The notes beneath the pieces are model-generated. The model was not told the DNA's origin. It did not search any database and saw only the letters and a program-made list of their open reading frames with translations. From Calonectria ilicicola (lineage: Eukaryota; Ascomycota; Sordariomycetes; Hypocreales; Nectriaceae): a stretch of DNA of 64,000 nt. The DNA is taken from NCBI GenBank assembly GCA_020809705.1, contig CP085830.1, forward strand, positions 1,302,001-1,366,000. Direction: 5' to 3'. The translations under genes and the position numbers were made by a program. Shown in pieces: positions 44,437 to 54,411 of this stretch (positions are counted from its first letter, which is position 1; every line of letters starts with the position of its first letter).

Positions 44437-45743
44437 ATGGATGCTAATTGGACACCTGATCGCGACGAAATAATCGCTGCCACGAAAGAAGAGGTCGCGA
44501 AGCCTCGCACGGGGTTTTTGTTTGGCAATGTGCGTGGATTCCGCTTTTCACCTCAAGGCTTGCCAGATGACGTCTTTTTCTGGGTCAAATACAGTAACTA
44601 TAGGCAATTCCTCCGGAGTGAAGCCAATACTCAAATTTATGTGCGCTCTGAGATTCTCAAAGCTGAGGATGAGGCCATAAGTAATCAATTATTTGTCCCT
44701 CGCGTCTTCGATTTTATCGAAGCTGAGATAGATGAGTTCCCTTATGGCATGATCGTCATGGAATATGTAACTGGACAACCAGTAGAGGATATTCTAGACA
44801 AAATTCGACACCTCCGTCGAACTGCATAAAAATTGATGAGGAGAAAGCTATTCTGTTGAAAAACAGGATCGCTGACTTTTTGTGTTTCATGCTTTCTCTT
44901 CGCCCTCCAACCACCATCCCAGGTCCATATGGTGGAGGCCGCATCATCCACGCCATCTTTGGACGTGATGAGCCTGAAGCTCCTCGGGAATTCACTAGCG
45001 TGAAAGATCTTGAGACATATTTTAACCGTCGCATTCAGGTATGCTACGGCTTTCTAACCTCCCCTGAAGAGAGAAAAGAAGTGCAAGAATCCTCCCCGTG
45101 TAATCTATGACTAACATACCAACAGACTATGAGACCGGACTCAACCCTGCAGGCCGACTTTGCCCAAGACGACTTCAAACTATGCTACTGCGATATAAAC
45201 TTTCATAATTTCACAATGGAGGATGGCGGGGATCCAAATAGTCGAATGACTGTCATAGATTTTGAACACACCAGCTTTCTACCAGTTTGCTTCTTCATCT
45301 GGGAGTTATGGATGAAGAGGGAGGGGGAAATGGCCGAACGCATCAAGTCTCAGGCTAATTTGAACGTGAACGAGGACAACATATATGCCATTGATGCAAC
45401 CCTAAGCGGAGGTATTGACCGAGACTGGGCTATGGAGCATAAAATTACCCAGGTACTTGGTTCCGTGCCAGAAGGAGGCTTATACATGTCGCCATCGGGA
45501 TCCGAAAAGAGGCCGAAGATCGGCACTGGGGCCATTGTCAGCATTATGATTGGTGATGGTGTCCTGGCACTGAAATCTATTTGTGGCATCGTTTCGCCAA
45601 GTGCGTGCTCCAGCGTCGTGAGCAGGGGGAACAGGCACAAGTCATACAATGAGTGGGGAAAATGTAGCAGAAAATCAGTCCTACTACAGCAGCAACACAG
45701 TGGGTGTCTGCCTAAAGTGTCGTCACCCCAAAACCGCTCATGA
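44437..45743 (+). pseudogene. APH-family phosphotransferase-like gene with a frame break
   Basis: Reading starts at the ATG at 44437 (MDANWTPDRDE). An aminoglycoside-phosphotransferase-like N-lobe follows (FWVKY, EILKAEDEAIS, FVPRVFDFIE, GMIVMEYVTGQPVED) until a stop at 44827-44829. The coding sequence continues one frame over (from about IDEEKAILLKNRI to RRIQ). It is then spliced across 45039-45125 (branch CTAAC) into the catalytic part. There CYCDINFHNF supplies the Asp and Asn of the HxDxxxxN loop, with the His replaced by Cys. VIDFEHTSFLP supplies the metal-binding Asp. One lost base near 44820-44828 explains the break. It could be decay or a sequencing error. These fungal kinase-like proteins have diverse, mostly unknown substrates and are not evidence of drug resistance. 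Confidence 0.75.
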
Positions 45744-45986
45744 CACGGTTGTGGCTGTAATTCACCCATTCCTACCAATAATCAGATGACACGAACATGC
45801 GTGACTAAGCAGAAGTGCAGGTCTGAAATCATCTCAAATTGATGAACCCGTGCATTGGACTACACTCGACTAGTTTATCCCCTTCTTCCATTCTTTTCAA
45901 CTCAGCCTCGCGACAAAGCTAAGCCGAGTTGAAGTGATCGCGATATCACCCGGTATAGAAATCATCAGTATTGGCACGCCAGCACA
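45744..45986. other. Short promoter spacer of the TPR-CHAT gene
   Basis: This 243-bp spacer lies between same-strand genes and contains C/T-rich stretches (about 45877-45905). No TATA box is obvious. Confidence 0.4.
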
Positions 45987-48900
45987 ATGGCTTTGACCAA
46001 GACAATGGCTGAAATTGAAGGGTCTATTAGCGCTGCTAGAGAGGTTATTGATACGACTCCCCAAGATCATCCCAACCGAGCAAAATGCCTAGATGACCTT
46101 GGAGCCCTCCTGGAATCCCGATTTCAACACACCAGTGATATCAATGACATTACAGAGGCTATCGACATCACTAGACAAGCTACGAATGCTACTCCTCAAG
46201 CTTGCTCGAACCGACCAATATATCTGAGAAAGCTTGGACGCCAGCTAGGAAGGCGGTTTTTACGCACTGGCGGCATGTGTGACCTTGACGAAGCTATCGA
46301 TGTTACTCGGCAAGCTGTTGATACCATTCCCGAAGAAAGCTCTCAGCGAGTAGGATGGCTAGTTGACCTTGGACACTGGCTGCAACGACGGTACTTGCGC
46401 AAGAGTACGCTGGGCGACCTTGAAGAATCTATTACCGTGACCAGAAAGGCTGTCAAAGAAATTCCTTATGATCATCCTAATCGACCAGCATGCCTAGATA
46501 ACCTAGGAATAACCTTAAAACTCCAGTTCCAACACACCAATTCAATCAAAGATCTCCAAGAAGCTATTGAAGTTACAAGACAAGCTATTGATAGTACACC
46601 CCAAGATTATCCCAACCAAGCACGATATCTCATGAATCTTGGAGGCCTTCTACAAGTTCAGTTCTTTTATACTTATTCAATTGATGATATTGAACAAGCT
46701 ATTGATATGGCTAGACAAGCTATTGAAGTTATTCCCAAAGGTCACCCTAACAGAGCTGATTATCTTTGTAATCTTGGGACCTTTCTAGAGAGTCGATTTT
46801 TATACACTGGCGCAATAGAAAATATTAGAGAGGCTATTGATATCACTACACAAGCTATCGAATTAACGACCCAGGATCACCTTAGCCACACAAGATACGT
46901 GGATGATCTTATAGCTCTGCTAAGAAGTTATTTCTCATCTTGCAGTACGATAGACGAATTTAAGGAGAGCATTGAAATTTCTAAAAAGGCTGTTCTTGTT
47001 ATCCCACAAAACCATCCAGACCGGGCAGAATGTCTGGACAGTCTTGCAAGCCAGCTTGGAGACCAATTCTTACACAATAATGCAACAAGTGATCTTGAAG
47101 AAACTATCGAAATCGCTAGAAAGGTTATTGAGATTACTCCTCAAGATAATCCCAACAGAGCAAAATATTTAAATAATCTTGGAAACTGGCTTAGAAGACG
47201 CTTTTTATCCAGCATGGCAATGAATGACATTGAAGAGGCAATCCTTCTCGCTAGACAAGCTATCAAAGCCACACCTAAAGATCATCCAGACCAACCGGGA
47301 TACCAAAACAATCTTGGATTGTGGTTATGTGAGCGGTTTATATGTACTGATGCAATGATCGATCTTGAAGAGTCAATCGCTCTTGGAAGAGAAGTGGTCA
47401 AAGCCGCAACTCAAAATCCCACCGAACAAGCAATGTTCTTACACAACCTTGGTAATCGGCTAGGACAACGGTTCTTACGTACTAATATGATAAGTGACCT
47501 TGAGGAGGCGATCGACCTTATTAAACGAGCCACCATAACTATTCCTCAAGATCACCCTGACCGGGTTAAATACTTAAATAGCCTTGGAACTCGACTAATA
47601 GATCGATTCTCAAATACCAATGCAATAGAGGATCTTGAAGAGGCGATTCACATTATTAAAGACGCTACTCATGGTACTCCCCAAGATCACCCTGATCTAG
47701 GAGTGCAGCTAAATAAACTCGGAGAGATGCTTGGAAAACGGTTCCTACGCACAGGCGTGGTGGACGACCTTGAAGAGGCTCTTAAAGTTACCAGGCAGGC
47801 AATTAAAGTTATACCTCAAAATAACATTGAACAGGCAGCATGTTTAGGTGGTCTTGGAATACTCCTACAAGAACGGTTTTCATATACTGGTGCAATAGCT
47901 GACCTCGACGAAGCGATTGAAGCGACCAGACAATCTATCAACGTCACCACCCAATATGACACTAACTGGGTAGAAAGTTTAATGAACCTTTCTAATCAGT
48001 TAAAATCTCGGTTTTTAAATACTAATACAATGAATGATCTTGAAGAATCTATTAAACTTGCTAGGCAAGCTATTGGAGGTATTGCTCAAGATCACCCCAA
48101 CTACGCAATATGTCTGGGTACCCTAGCAAATCAACTAATAGTCAGATTCTCGCGAATTGGTGCTATAAGCGATCTTGAAGAGAGTATTGTTATCACTAGA
48201 CAAGCTATCAAAGTTACTCCTCAAGAGCATCCTAACCAACCAGGATACCTCCAAAACCTTGGGCTCCAGCTGAGAAATCGGTTCCTACGTACTGGTGAAA
48301 TCAATGATATCGAAGAATCGATTGAAGCGACTAAACAAGCAATCAAGACTATTCCTCAAGATCAACCTGATCGAGCAAAATGTCTATATACCCTCGGATA
48401 TCAGCTAGGAAGTCGATTCTCATGTACTGGGGCATTCGATGACCTTGATGAAGCCATCAGCGTTACTAGACAAGCTATTAAAGCTACTCCTCGGGGTCTT
48501 CATAAGGCAAACTATTTGGATAGTCTTGGAAACCGGCTGGGAGATCGGTTCTTACGGACCGGTGTGATGGATGACCTTGAGGAGGCCATTAAAACCACTC
48601 GAGAAGCCGTTGAGGTGACTTCTCAGGAACACCCTTCCCAATCAGGTTATTTGAATAATCTTGGAATTTTGCTGGGATACCGATTTTCCCGTACTGGTGC
48701 GATGGATGACGACGAAAAAGCTACACAATGTTTCCAATCCGCCCTAGAATCCTTGTCATCCCCTATTTCTTGTCGGATCATCGCAGGACGCCATCTACTG
48801 TGGCGTCCCAGAATCCTCCAATGGGGCCATCAAGCGTACGATGTTGCTAAAAAGGCTGTCGATCTGGTACCTCTCTCTGCCCCATTTTCCCTTCAACCCG

Positions 48901-50390
48901 CAGATAAAAAACATCTTCTCTCGCGCGCAATCGGTCTTGCCTCTGACGCTGCTGCTGTTTCCTTGCACGTCGGCGAGAAACCCATTTCCGCAATTGAATT
49001 ACTTGAAACTGGTCGTGGCGTTCTCGCCGGCTCGCTTCATGACCTGCGTACAGATCTTTTTCTCCTCCGACAGAAGTACCCGGACCTGGCTTCCTCTTTC
49101 GACGAAATCTGTAAGATACTTGACGTACGAATTTCGGATCATGACATTGAACTATCCGAAACCAATTCTATTATACCTACAAGAGTGATCACCGATGAAC
49201 GCCACGAAGCAAACAGTCGAATGTCTACACTATTAGATGACATTCGCACCCGGCCAACGTTTGAGAGATTCCTTTTGCCCTCTACTCAGGCCGAAATGTG
49301 CCAAGCATCAAAACATGGGCCGATCGTTATCATCAACGTTAGCGCACATCGATGCGATGCCCTTATCATTGAACTTTCAGGATTCAGAGCCTTAGAGCTG
49401 AAGAGCCTTTCAAAAGAGGCGATATCCAGCCGTATAAAAGACCTGCAATCACTAGATACCCTACAGTGGCTTTGGGATGTCATCGTTGGACCCGTGCTTG
49501 ATGCACTTGGCTTCACAGGACCTCCGATTGGGGATTCTTGGCCCCACATATGGTGGATTCCTACAGGTTTGCTCAGCAGATTCCCCCTTCACGCAGCAGG
49601 ATATCATAAAGACTCTGATGACAGAACCGCCTTGGATAGAGTCGTGTCATCGTATAGCTCAACAATCAAAGCGATCATCAACACTCGCCAAGTACGCGAG
49701 GATGTTAGACCCCAATCAAGCAGAGATGTGGTTCTCATTTCTATGCAGAGGACGCCGGGTATGCCCGTATTGATGCATGCTGATGAGGAAATCGATGCTG
49801 TTGATTCGGTCTATAACTGTCAAGGCCTGAAAGTGGTCCGACCAAGTCCTTGTCAAGCAGAAACTTTATCGGCTCTCGCAGCGTGCCAGATTTTCCATTT
49901 CGCTGGCCACGGCGCAACCTATGGGGATCCGCTCGACAGTCGCTTGTGTCTGGAGGACTGGCAAGATCATCCTTTGACAGTCATGAGTCTTTTGGAGACG
50001 GATTTCCGATCACGATCGCCGTTCCTGGCTTATCTATCGGCCTGTGGGACCGGACAGAACAAAGATAATGGTTCAGCTGATGAGGGTATCCACCTGACAA
50101 ACGCTTTCCAGCTGGCCGGATTCCGACATGTAATTGGCACATTATGGGAGGTTGAAGATAGAATTTGCGTAGACATGGCTAAACTGACACAAGAATTCCT
50201 TGTGGACAAGGAATTTGATGATATGTCAGTCAGCCTTGGTCTTCACTACGCCACACGGGCGGTTCGAGATCAGTGGCTGAAGGAGGAAGAAGCCGCCGAA
50301 CTGTACAGGGAGTTGCGCAATCTATATTTACTTGACGATGTGGAATCAAATCCCCTTTCTTGGGTTCCTTATGTTCACTATGGTGTATGA
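45987..50390 (+). CDS. Giant TPR-CHAT protein: twenty 45-residue repeats plus caspase-like domain
   Basis: An intronless 1,467-residue protein. From about residue 10 to 913 it is built of twenty consecutive helical repeats of 45 residues (one of 44). The pattern is LEEAI-x-TRQAI, then TPQDHPNR, then YLNNLG, then L-x-RFLRTGAMDD, a TPR-like unit. A linker follows. The C-terminal CHAT (caspase-HetF-associated) domain has HFAGHG with catalytic-type His1308 and YLSACGTG with Cys1353, the dyad of the caspase/separase clan. VIGTLWEVED and the closing NPLSWVPYVHYG are also family marks. CHAT proteins are known or suspected proteases in cell-death and defence systems. The substrate and activator of this protein are unknown. 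No nucleotide-binding domain is present. Confidence 0.95.
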   Translation: MALTKTMAEIEGSISAAREVIDTTPQDHPNRAKCLDDLGALLESRFQHTSDINDITEAIDITRQATNATPQACSNRPIYLRKLGRQLGRRFLRTGGMCDLDEAIDVTRQAVDTIPEESSQRVGWLVDLGHWLQRRYLRKSTLGDLEESITVTRKAVKEIPYDHPNRPACLDNLGITLKLQFQHTNSIKDLQEAIEVTRQAIDSTPQDYPNQARYLMNLGGLLQVQFFYTYSIDDIEQAIDMARQAIEVIPKGHPNRADYLCNLGTFLESRFLYTGAIENIREAIDITTQAIELTTQDHLSHTRYVDDLIALLRSYFSSCSTIDEFKESIEISKKAVLVIPQNHPDRAECLDSLASQLGDQFLHNNATSDLEETIEIARKVIEITPQDNPNRAKYLNNLGNWLRRRFLSSMAMNDIEEAILLARQAIKATPKDHPDQPGYQNNLGLWLCERFICTDAMIDLEESIALGREVVKAATQNPTEQAMFLHNLGNRLGQRFLRTNMISDLEEAIDLIKRATITIPQDHPDRVKYLNSLGTRLIDRFSNTNAIEDLEEAIHIIKDATHGTPQDHPDLGVQLNKLGEMLGKRFLRTGVVDDLEEALKVTRQAIKVIPQNNIEQAACLGGLGILLQERFSYTGAIADLDEAIEATRQSINVTTQYDTNWVESLMNLSNQLKSRFLNTNTMNDLEESIKLARQAIGGIAQDHPNYAICLGTLANQLIVRFSRIGAISDLEESIVITRQAIKVTPQEHPNQPGYLQNLGLQLRNRFLRTGEINDIEESIEATKQAIKTIPQDQPDRAKCLYTLGYQLGSRFSCTGAFDDLDEAISVTRQAIKATPRGLHKANYLDSLGNRLGDRFLRTGVMDDLEEAIKTTREAVEVTSQEHPSQSGYLNNLGILLGYRFSRTGAMDDDEKATQCFQSALESLSSPISCRIIAGRHLLWRPRILQWGHQAYDVAKKAVDLVPLSAPFSLQPADKKHLLSRAIGLASDAAAVSLHVGEKPISAIELLETGRGVLAGSLHDLRTDLFLLRQKYPDLASSFDEICKILDVRISDHDIELSETNSIIPTRVITDERHEANSRMSTLLDDIRTRPTFERFLLPSTQAEMCQASKHGPIVIINVSAHRCDALIIELSGFRALELKSLSKEAISSRIKDLQSLDTLQWLWDVIVGPVLDALGFTGPPIGDSWPHIWWIPTGLLSRFPLHAAGYHKDSDDRTALDRVVSSYSSTIKAIINTRQVREDVRPQSSRDVVLISMQRTPGMPVLMHADEEIDAVDSVYNCQGLKVVRPSPCQAETLSALAACQIFHFAGHGATYGDPLDSRLCLEDWQDHPLTVMSLLETDFRSRSPFLAYLSACGTGQNKDNGSADEGIHLTNAFQLAGFRHVIGTLWEVEDRICVDMAKLTQEFLVDKEFDDMSVSLGLHYATRAVRDQWLKEEEAAELYRELRNLYLLDDVESNPLSWVPYVHYGV

Positions 50391-51696
50391 GTTTGAAAAC
50401 TGGCGCTATCACCCTTACACAGCTAGCTAGAAGGTGGGCCTAATTATGGACTGGACTGTGAATGATTATTCTCTTGTTACCTATAAAGAGGCCTAGCTAT
50501 CTAAAAAGGTCAATACACCAAACAGTGAATGTTTATTATTTGTATCATGGACGATTTGTTTACAACGTGATAAAAGACTGGCTCCAACGGATAGGATGAC
50601 ACATGCAATGGGAAAGTATTTCGAAAAGAAGACAAATCGCGTGCAGGGCTAGCTGGGAGCCATCGATGTCGAGTGGTATCGGTCGCAAGATTGAGTATCG
50701 CAATCGTGCCTAAAGGCCGGGAGGCCGTGGAAGGAGGGGCAATGTTGGAACAGGGTGCGCAGAGTATGGATTGAGAGTCGGTTTCGTACGCGATTCGGTG
50801 GGGGAAAGGGCTCGAGGAACGAGTGGAACGAGGCGACAAGTCGGGCAATGTCGAGCCAAGTTGGGCTGGAGGAACTGGCTTCTTCGGAGAGGAAAGAATG
50901 TGGCTTCGCAGACAATGAGTAGAATCGTAGCAGTCGCGGACGAGGGGGACAGTAGAAGCGCGTGAAGCTGTCAATCGGGTCGCTGGACTGTCGTTGAGGA
51001 GGTGGTGGGATATGGTTCTGGGAGGGAGATGTACAGAGAATGGTGGATGGAAGCAGGCGGTACGGGTGCGGGGTCACCTCAGCAAGGGAAAAACTTGTGA
51101 GGTTGGCGTGTTTTCGATATGATGGAGTCGCTTGGCTACAAATGGATTCACTCAGGACAGGTTCGATCCTGGGAAATGGCAGCCAAACAAGTTACCTCTT
51201 TTCAGTATTCCTAAGCGACCGGCCTGCTTGTTCTTGTGTCGCGCACCGCGTTTGCGGCGACGGCATCGGCCGGGAGCTCAGACCGGGGATGGTGGTGACA
51301 TCCGAAGGATAGTCTCGGGAATCGCTTGTTTGTCCGTAATTGGATGCGGGTTGCCAGCGGAAGTGAATGGCGGGTCGTTCTCTACTAAAGCCTCTTGGTA
51401 CAAAGCGCACCGTGACATTCGCCCCAAACAATGCTTCCACTTTGCCTGTGGTTTGCTGTTTGTTTGTGTGACATGGGCACAGCTGACGACCGGTTTCCAT
51501 TGCACAAGCCCGTCCGCCCGCCCGTCCCGAACGCGTTTCGGGAAACGGACCGCTCGCAAACGCGGGAATAGTAAACTCGCCCATTGTTTCCATTGCACCC
51601 GGCTGCCGTCATGCGAAAACTCACGGCCCGGCCGTTTGCCATCAAACTCGCCTATTGTTTCCTTTTTTCACGAGTTGGAGTAACCAAGTGTAACCT
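50391..51696. other. Gene-free interval
   Basis: ORFs of up to 183 codons occur on both strands in overlapping positions (50510-51077 minus, 51132-51683 plus). Their low-complexity Ser/Pro/Arg composition and lack of domains make chance readings likely. Nothing else is recognised. Confidence 0.45.
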
Positions 51697-52373
51697 GTGT
51701 TGGACATGTTGAATCAGACCTGCATATCTATCTATACCCGCTTGCATCCCATTAATTCTTTTCCATTCTCGCCATCACCATCATCAGCCTGTTCTCAACA
51801 CTTGTCAGTGTGGGTGAAGGAGTATGGGATCCGCATTGCCCCGACTGGGTCGAGCTGGCCATTCGCTCAGGTCGGAAGAAGATCTCGATTGTAAGTCTTG
51901 CAGTCCTTCAACTACACTCCTGTTGACCATTTTCTGTCCATGTTTCGTAGTCATCCACTGCACGACGAACGATCCGTCACCCAAGTCCCAACGCATTCTG
52001 ACTTGCGTAAGTCTTGCGGTCCCTGAGCCTACTAACTTACCCCCTTTCCACTCATATTTTGCAACCGACGATCATTCAGTCAGACACACTGGGAATGACC
52101 TTTAACCCGAATTAGAAGAATAATACGATTGGTGTAAGTCTTCACCTAACCCACCATGCTCACTTTGACCTTTGTCCCACTGACGTTTAGTAGTGGTCAC
52201 TGGCACCATCACCGTTGCCCACATCAGAGGAGTACCTTCAATGCGTAAGTCTTTCAGTCACATCAGATCCTCCACTTTTACCGCTTCTCACTAACGATTA
52301 GCAAGCTCCATTTTCACCATCCCGATCGGATCCCCATATGCATTAGTCAGGGCAATCGCCTTACGACAATTCA
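51697..52373 (+). other. Candidate multi-intron transcript without convincing protein
   Basis: Four well-formed fungal introns follow each other: 51891-51950, 52007-52079, 52134-52190 and 52245-52301. Each donor reads GTAAGTCTT. The acceptors end in TAG or CAG, and CTAAC or CTGAC branch points are visible in the last three. The exons between them are only 54-56 nt. Splicing the first two introns keeps one frame open from the ATG at 51697 for 91 codons, but it stops in the third exon. Unspliced exon 3 has stops in all three frames. It could be a spliced non-coding RNA or a decayed multi-exon gene. Confidence 0.4.
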
Positions 52374-53172
52374 GTGCTGCCCTGTCCGACCTGGGACCTC
52401 TTCAGCTCCTGCTGTCCATTTACTTTAATTTCTTTTTTCGACAATCGCTCCTTAACGAATGACTGCAACAAACTAACACGACGAACACTGCACATTCTCG
52501 GCTACTCGATTTGCCAACAGCGGAGAAATGGTATCCTCGCCACTGAGACAGTGGGTCACCTTGACCTTCAAATGATCAATCAACACACACCGAGCAACGC
52601 CAATCGTACCAAGATAGACCGATTTTCGCAACCTTTTACACCGATTGGTCATTACATAGATTGAGATACTTGGCCCACCAGTTTTAAACGGCTGAAGAAC
52701 TCCCTGATGACCCCCCTGCAGACCCAAGGTTGTCCACGCGGCACAGAACTACGGAGTAATCCATTTACCCTTGACTCTACGAAGACGAGCTGCTTGGAAC
52801 ACTGTGAGACCGCCGGGTCCATTGCAAGGACGTGGGGTGGGTATCCAGACCACTCGTTCCCAACGGAATTGAACCATAGTGTTCTGGCTCAACAATTACC
52901 CAGCTTTGGTGCTAGTTCTCCATTGTTTGCTTTGTGACAGCAGGCTTTTGGAAGACATACCTGCAGCAAGTTCAGTTACACGACGTCACGCAACCGATTT
53001 TGTTCTTTTATGAAATGAATCTCCTCATATTTTGCGAGTTCGTTTGTATGTTGAACAATATGCTCGACTCGCACTCTGTCACTTTGGTCGCTTCGAATCA
53101 AACCAGTGATCAAGACGGGGGTTATTACCCGACATTGACAAACAGGAGCAGGATGGATTCTCGCCGAAACAT

Positions 53173-53676
53173 ATGTACATACAACATGATGCCCTACGCC
53201 TGCTTGGAGTTGACCTGTTTAGAACCCAAGTGGTGGATCGCCCCCTCACCAAGATATGTTTCCGCTATCTAAGTGGAGCAAAGAAACTCGCAAGATGTTC
53301 ACCAGCATCACTCGAATTTCCGCCACAGACTTTTTCTATTAATGACGCTTTCTTTTCGTGGTTGAGAAAAGAAAACGAACAAAATAGAGAACAAACTTTT
53401 TATTTTGCAGAATCCTACATTTCCAAAGAAGCATCCTCAGAAATCGACCAAATGCCAGAACGAGAAAGGGATGCTTACATCGCCCGATGTGCAATCAAAA
53501 GGATTGTTTCCAGGTCGGTGCTCTCTCTGAACTATGAGCGCAAGCCTGCGAGGATACATCAGAGATTTTGCTTTTTGTCGATGCAGGGTGCACGGGTACC
53601 AAGACGCCTCGTCAACTCTGTCCAGAAAAGCATCCTGCTAATCTCAGAAATTATCCTCCTAGCCCACCCAAATTGA
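53173..53676 (+). pseudogene. Unrecognised coding-like ORF (167 residues)
   Basis: The product has a charged middle part (KENEQNREQ, EIDQMPERERDAY) of plausible coding composition, but no known domain. An overlapping plus-strand ORF at 52934-53272 in another frame could be the preceding piece of the same broken gene. The call rests only on length and composition. Confidence 0.25.
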
Positions 53677-53904
53677 CGCTCAAAGCCTCCATTGTAAGAA
53701 TAACCGTTCTTGCAACCAGTCTTCTCAGGAATATGCCAAGTCGTTGAAGAGCGTGATGAATGATTGACCGCTTTCAAAAACTGAGAAAATGAAATTCACG
53801 AGCATTGCCTCCCCCATCTGATATTCATCCCGGCAATATACCTGACTACGAAGTTTCCTTTCTTCCGCCTTCTATTTGTCTTACTCAGAATCTATCAAAC
53901 CACT

Positions 53905-54411
53905 GTGGCGGGATCGAGGCGACGGGGAAAAGCAGAAATGCGACCATATCATTCCTCTAGAAGCCAAGACACGGGCAGGTGCACTTTGGAGAGTCCACTG
54001 ATAGTGATAACTGCATCTGCCGTTTTTACCACCGCACTATCACTAACCAGGATAAAATTTCGTCCTCTTATCGACCTTCTAGAATGCGGACCTTACGAAA
54101 CGAGCTTTGAATACAAGTACCCTCACAACCCAAATAAAGTTCGAGGGAGTTATCGTTCAGAACTCCATCTTCAAGTCAAGAAAGTCAAATTAAACGACCA
54201 TCTAAGTGAAGAAGACCGAATTACCGATCGGGTGAACCCAAAGATCGTGCGTACGATATCTAGCGCATGCTCTTTGACTAGAAATCGAACGGGGATGCTA
54301 GACTTCGTTGAAAGTCCACCCATCTGGATAGCCATGATTTCGATGACGAAGGACCGAATATGGGGTATCCTGAAGGTCGTCGCGTCGTCCATCAAAGAGG
54401 GCTCAAGCTGA
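53905..54411 (+). pseudogene. Unrecognised coding-like ORF (168 residues)
   Basis: The start is basic and followed by a hydrophobic segment (LIVITASAVFTTALSL). A charged part contains YETSFEYKYPHNPNKVRG and LNDHLSEEDRITDRVNPK. No family is recognised. It may be an exon or a remnant. Confidence 0.25.

Noticed and set aside
876..45743. A secondary-metabolite gene cluster (P450, methyltransferase, FAD oxidase, MFS)
   Set aside because: The genes are scattered over 45 kb, separated by repeats, and no polyketide, peptide or terpene backbone gene is present.
45987..50390. Tandem 135-bp repeats as a satellite or CRISPR-like array
   Set aside because: The repeats lie in one open frame with amino-acid-level conservation and end in a CHAT domain. 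They are protein repeats.
50510..51077. Minus-strand ORFs of 142-154 codons after the TPR-CHAT gene
   Set aside because: Ser/Pro-rich readings in two overlapping frames without domains. Not supported as genes.
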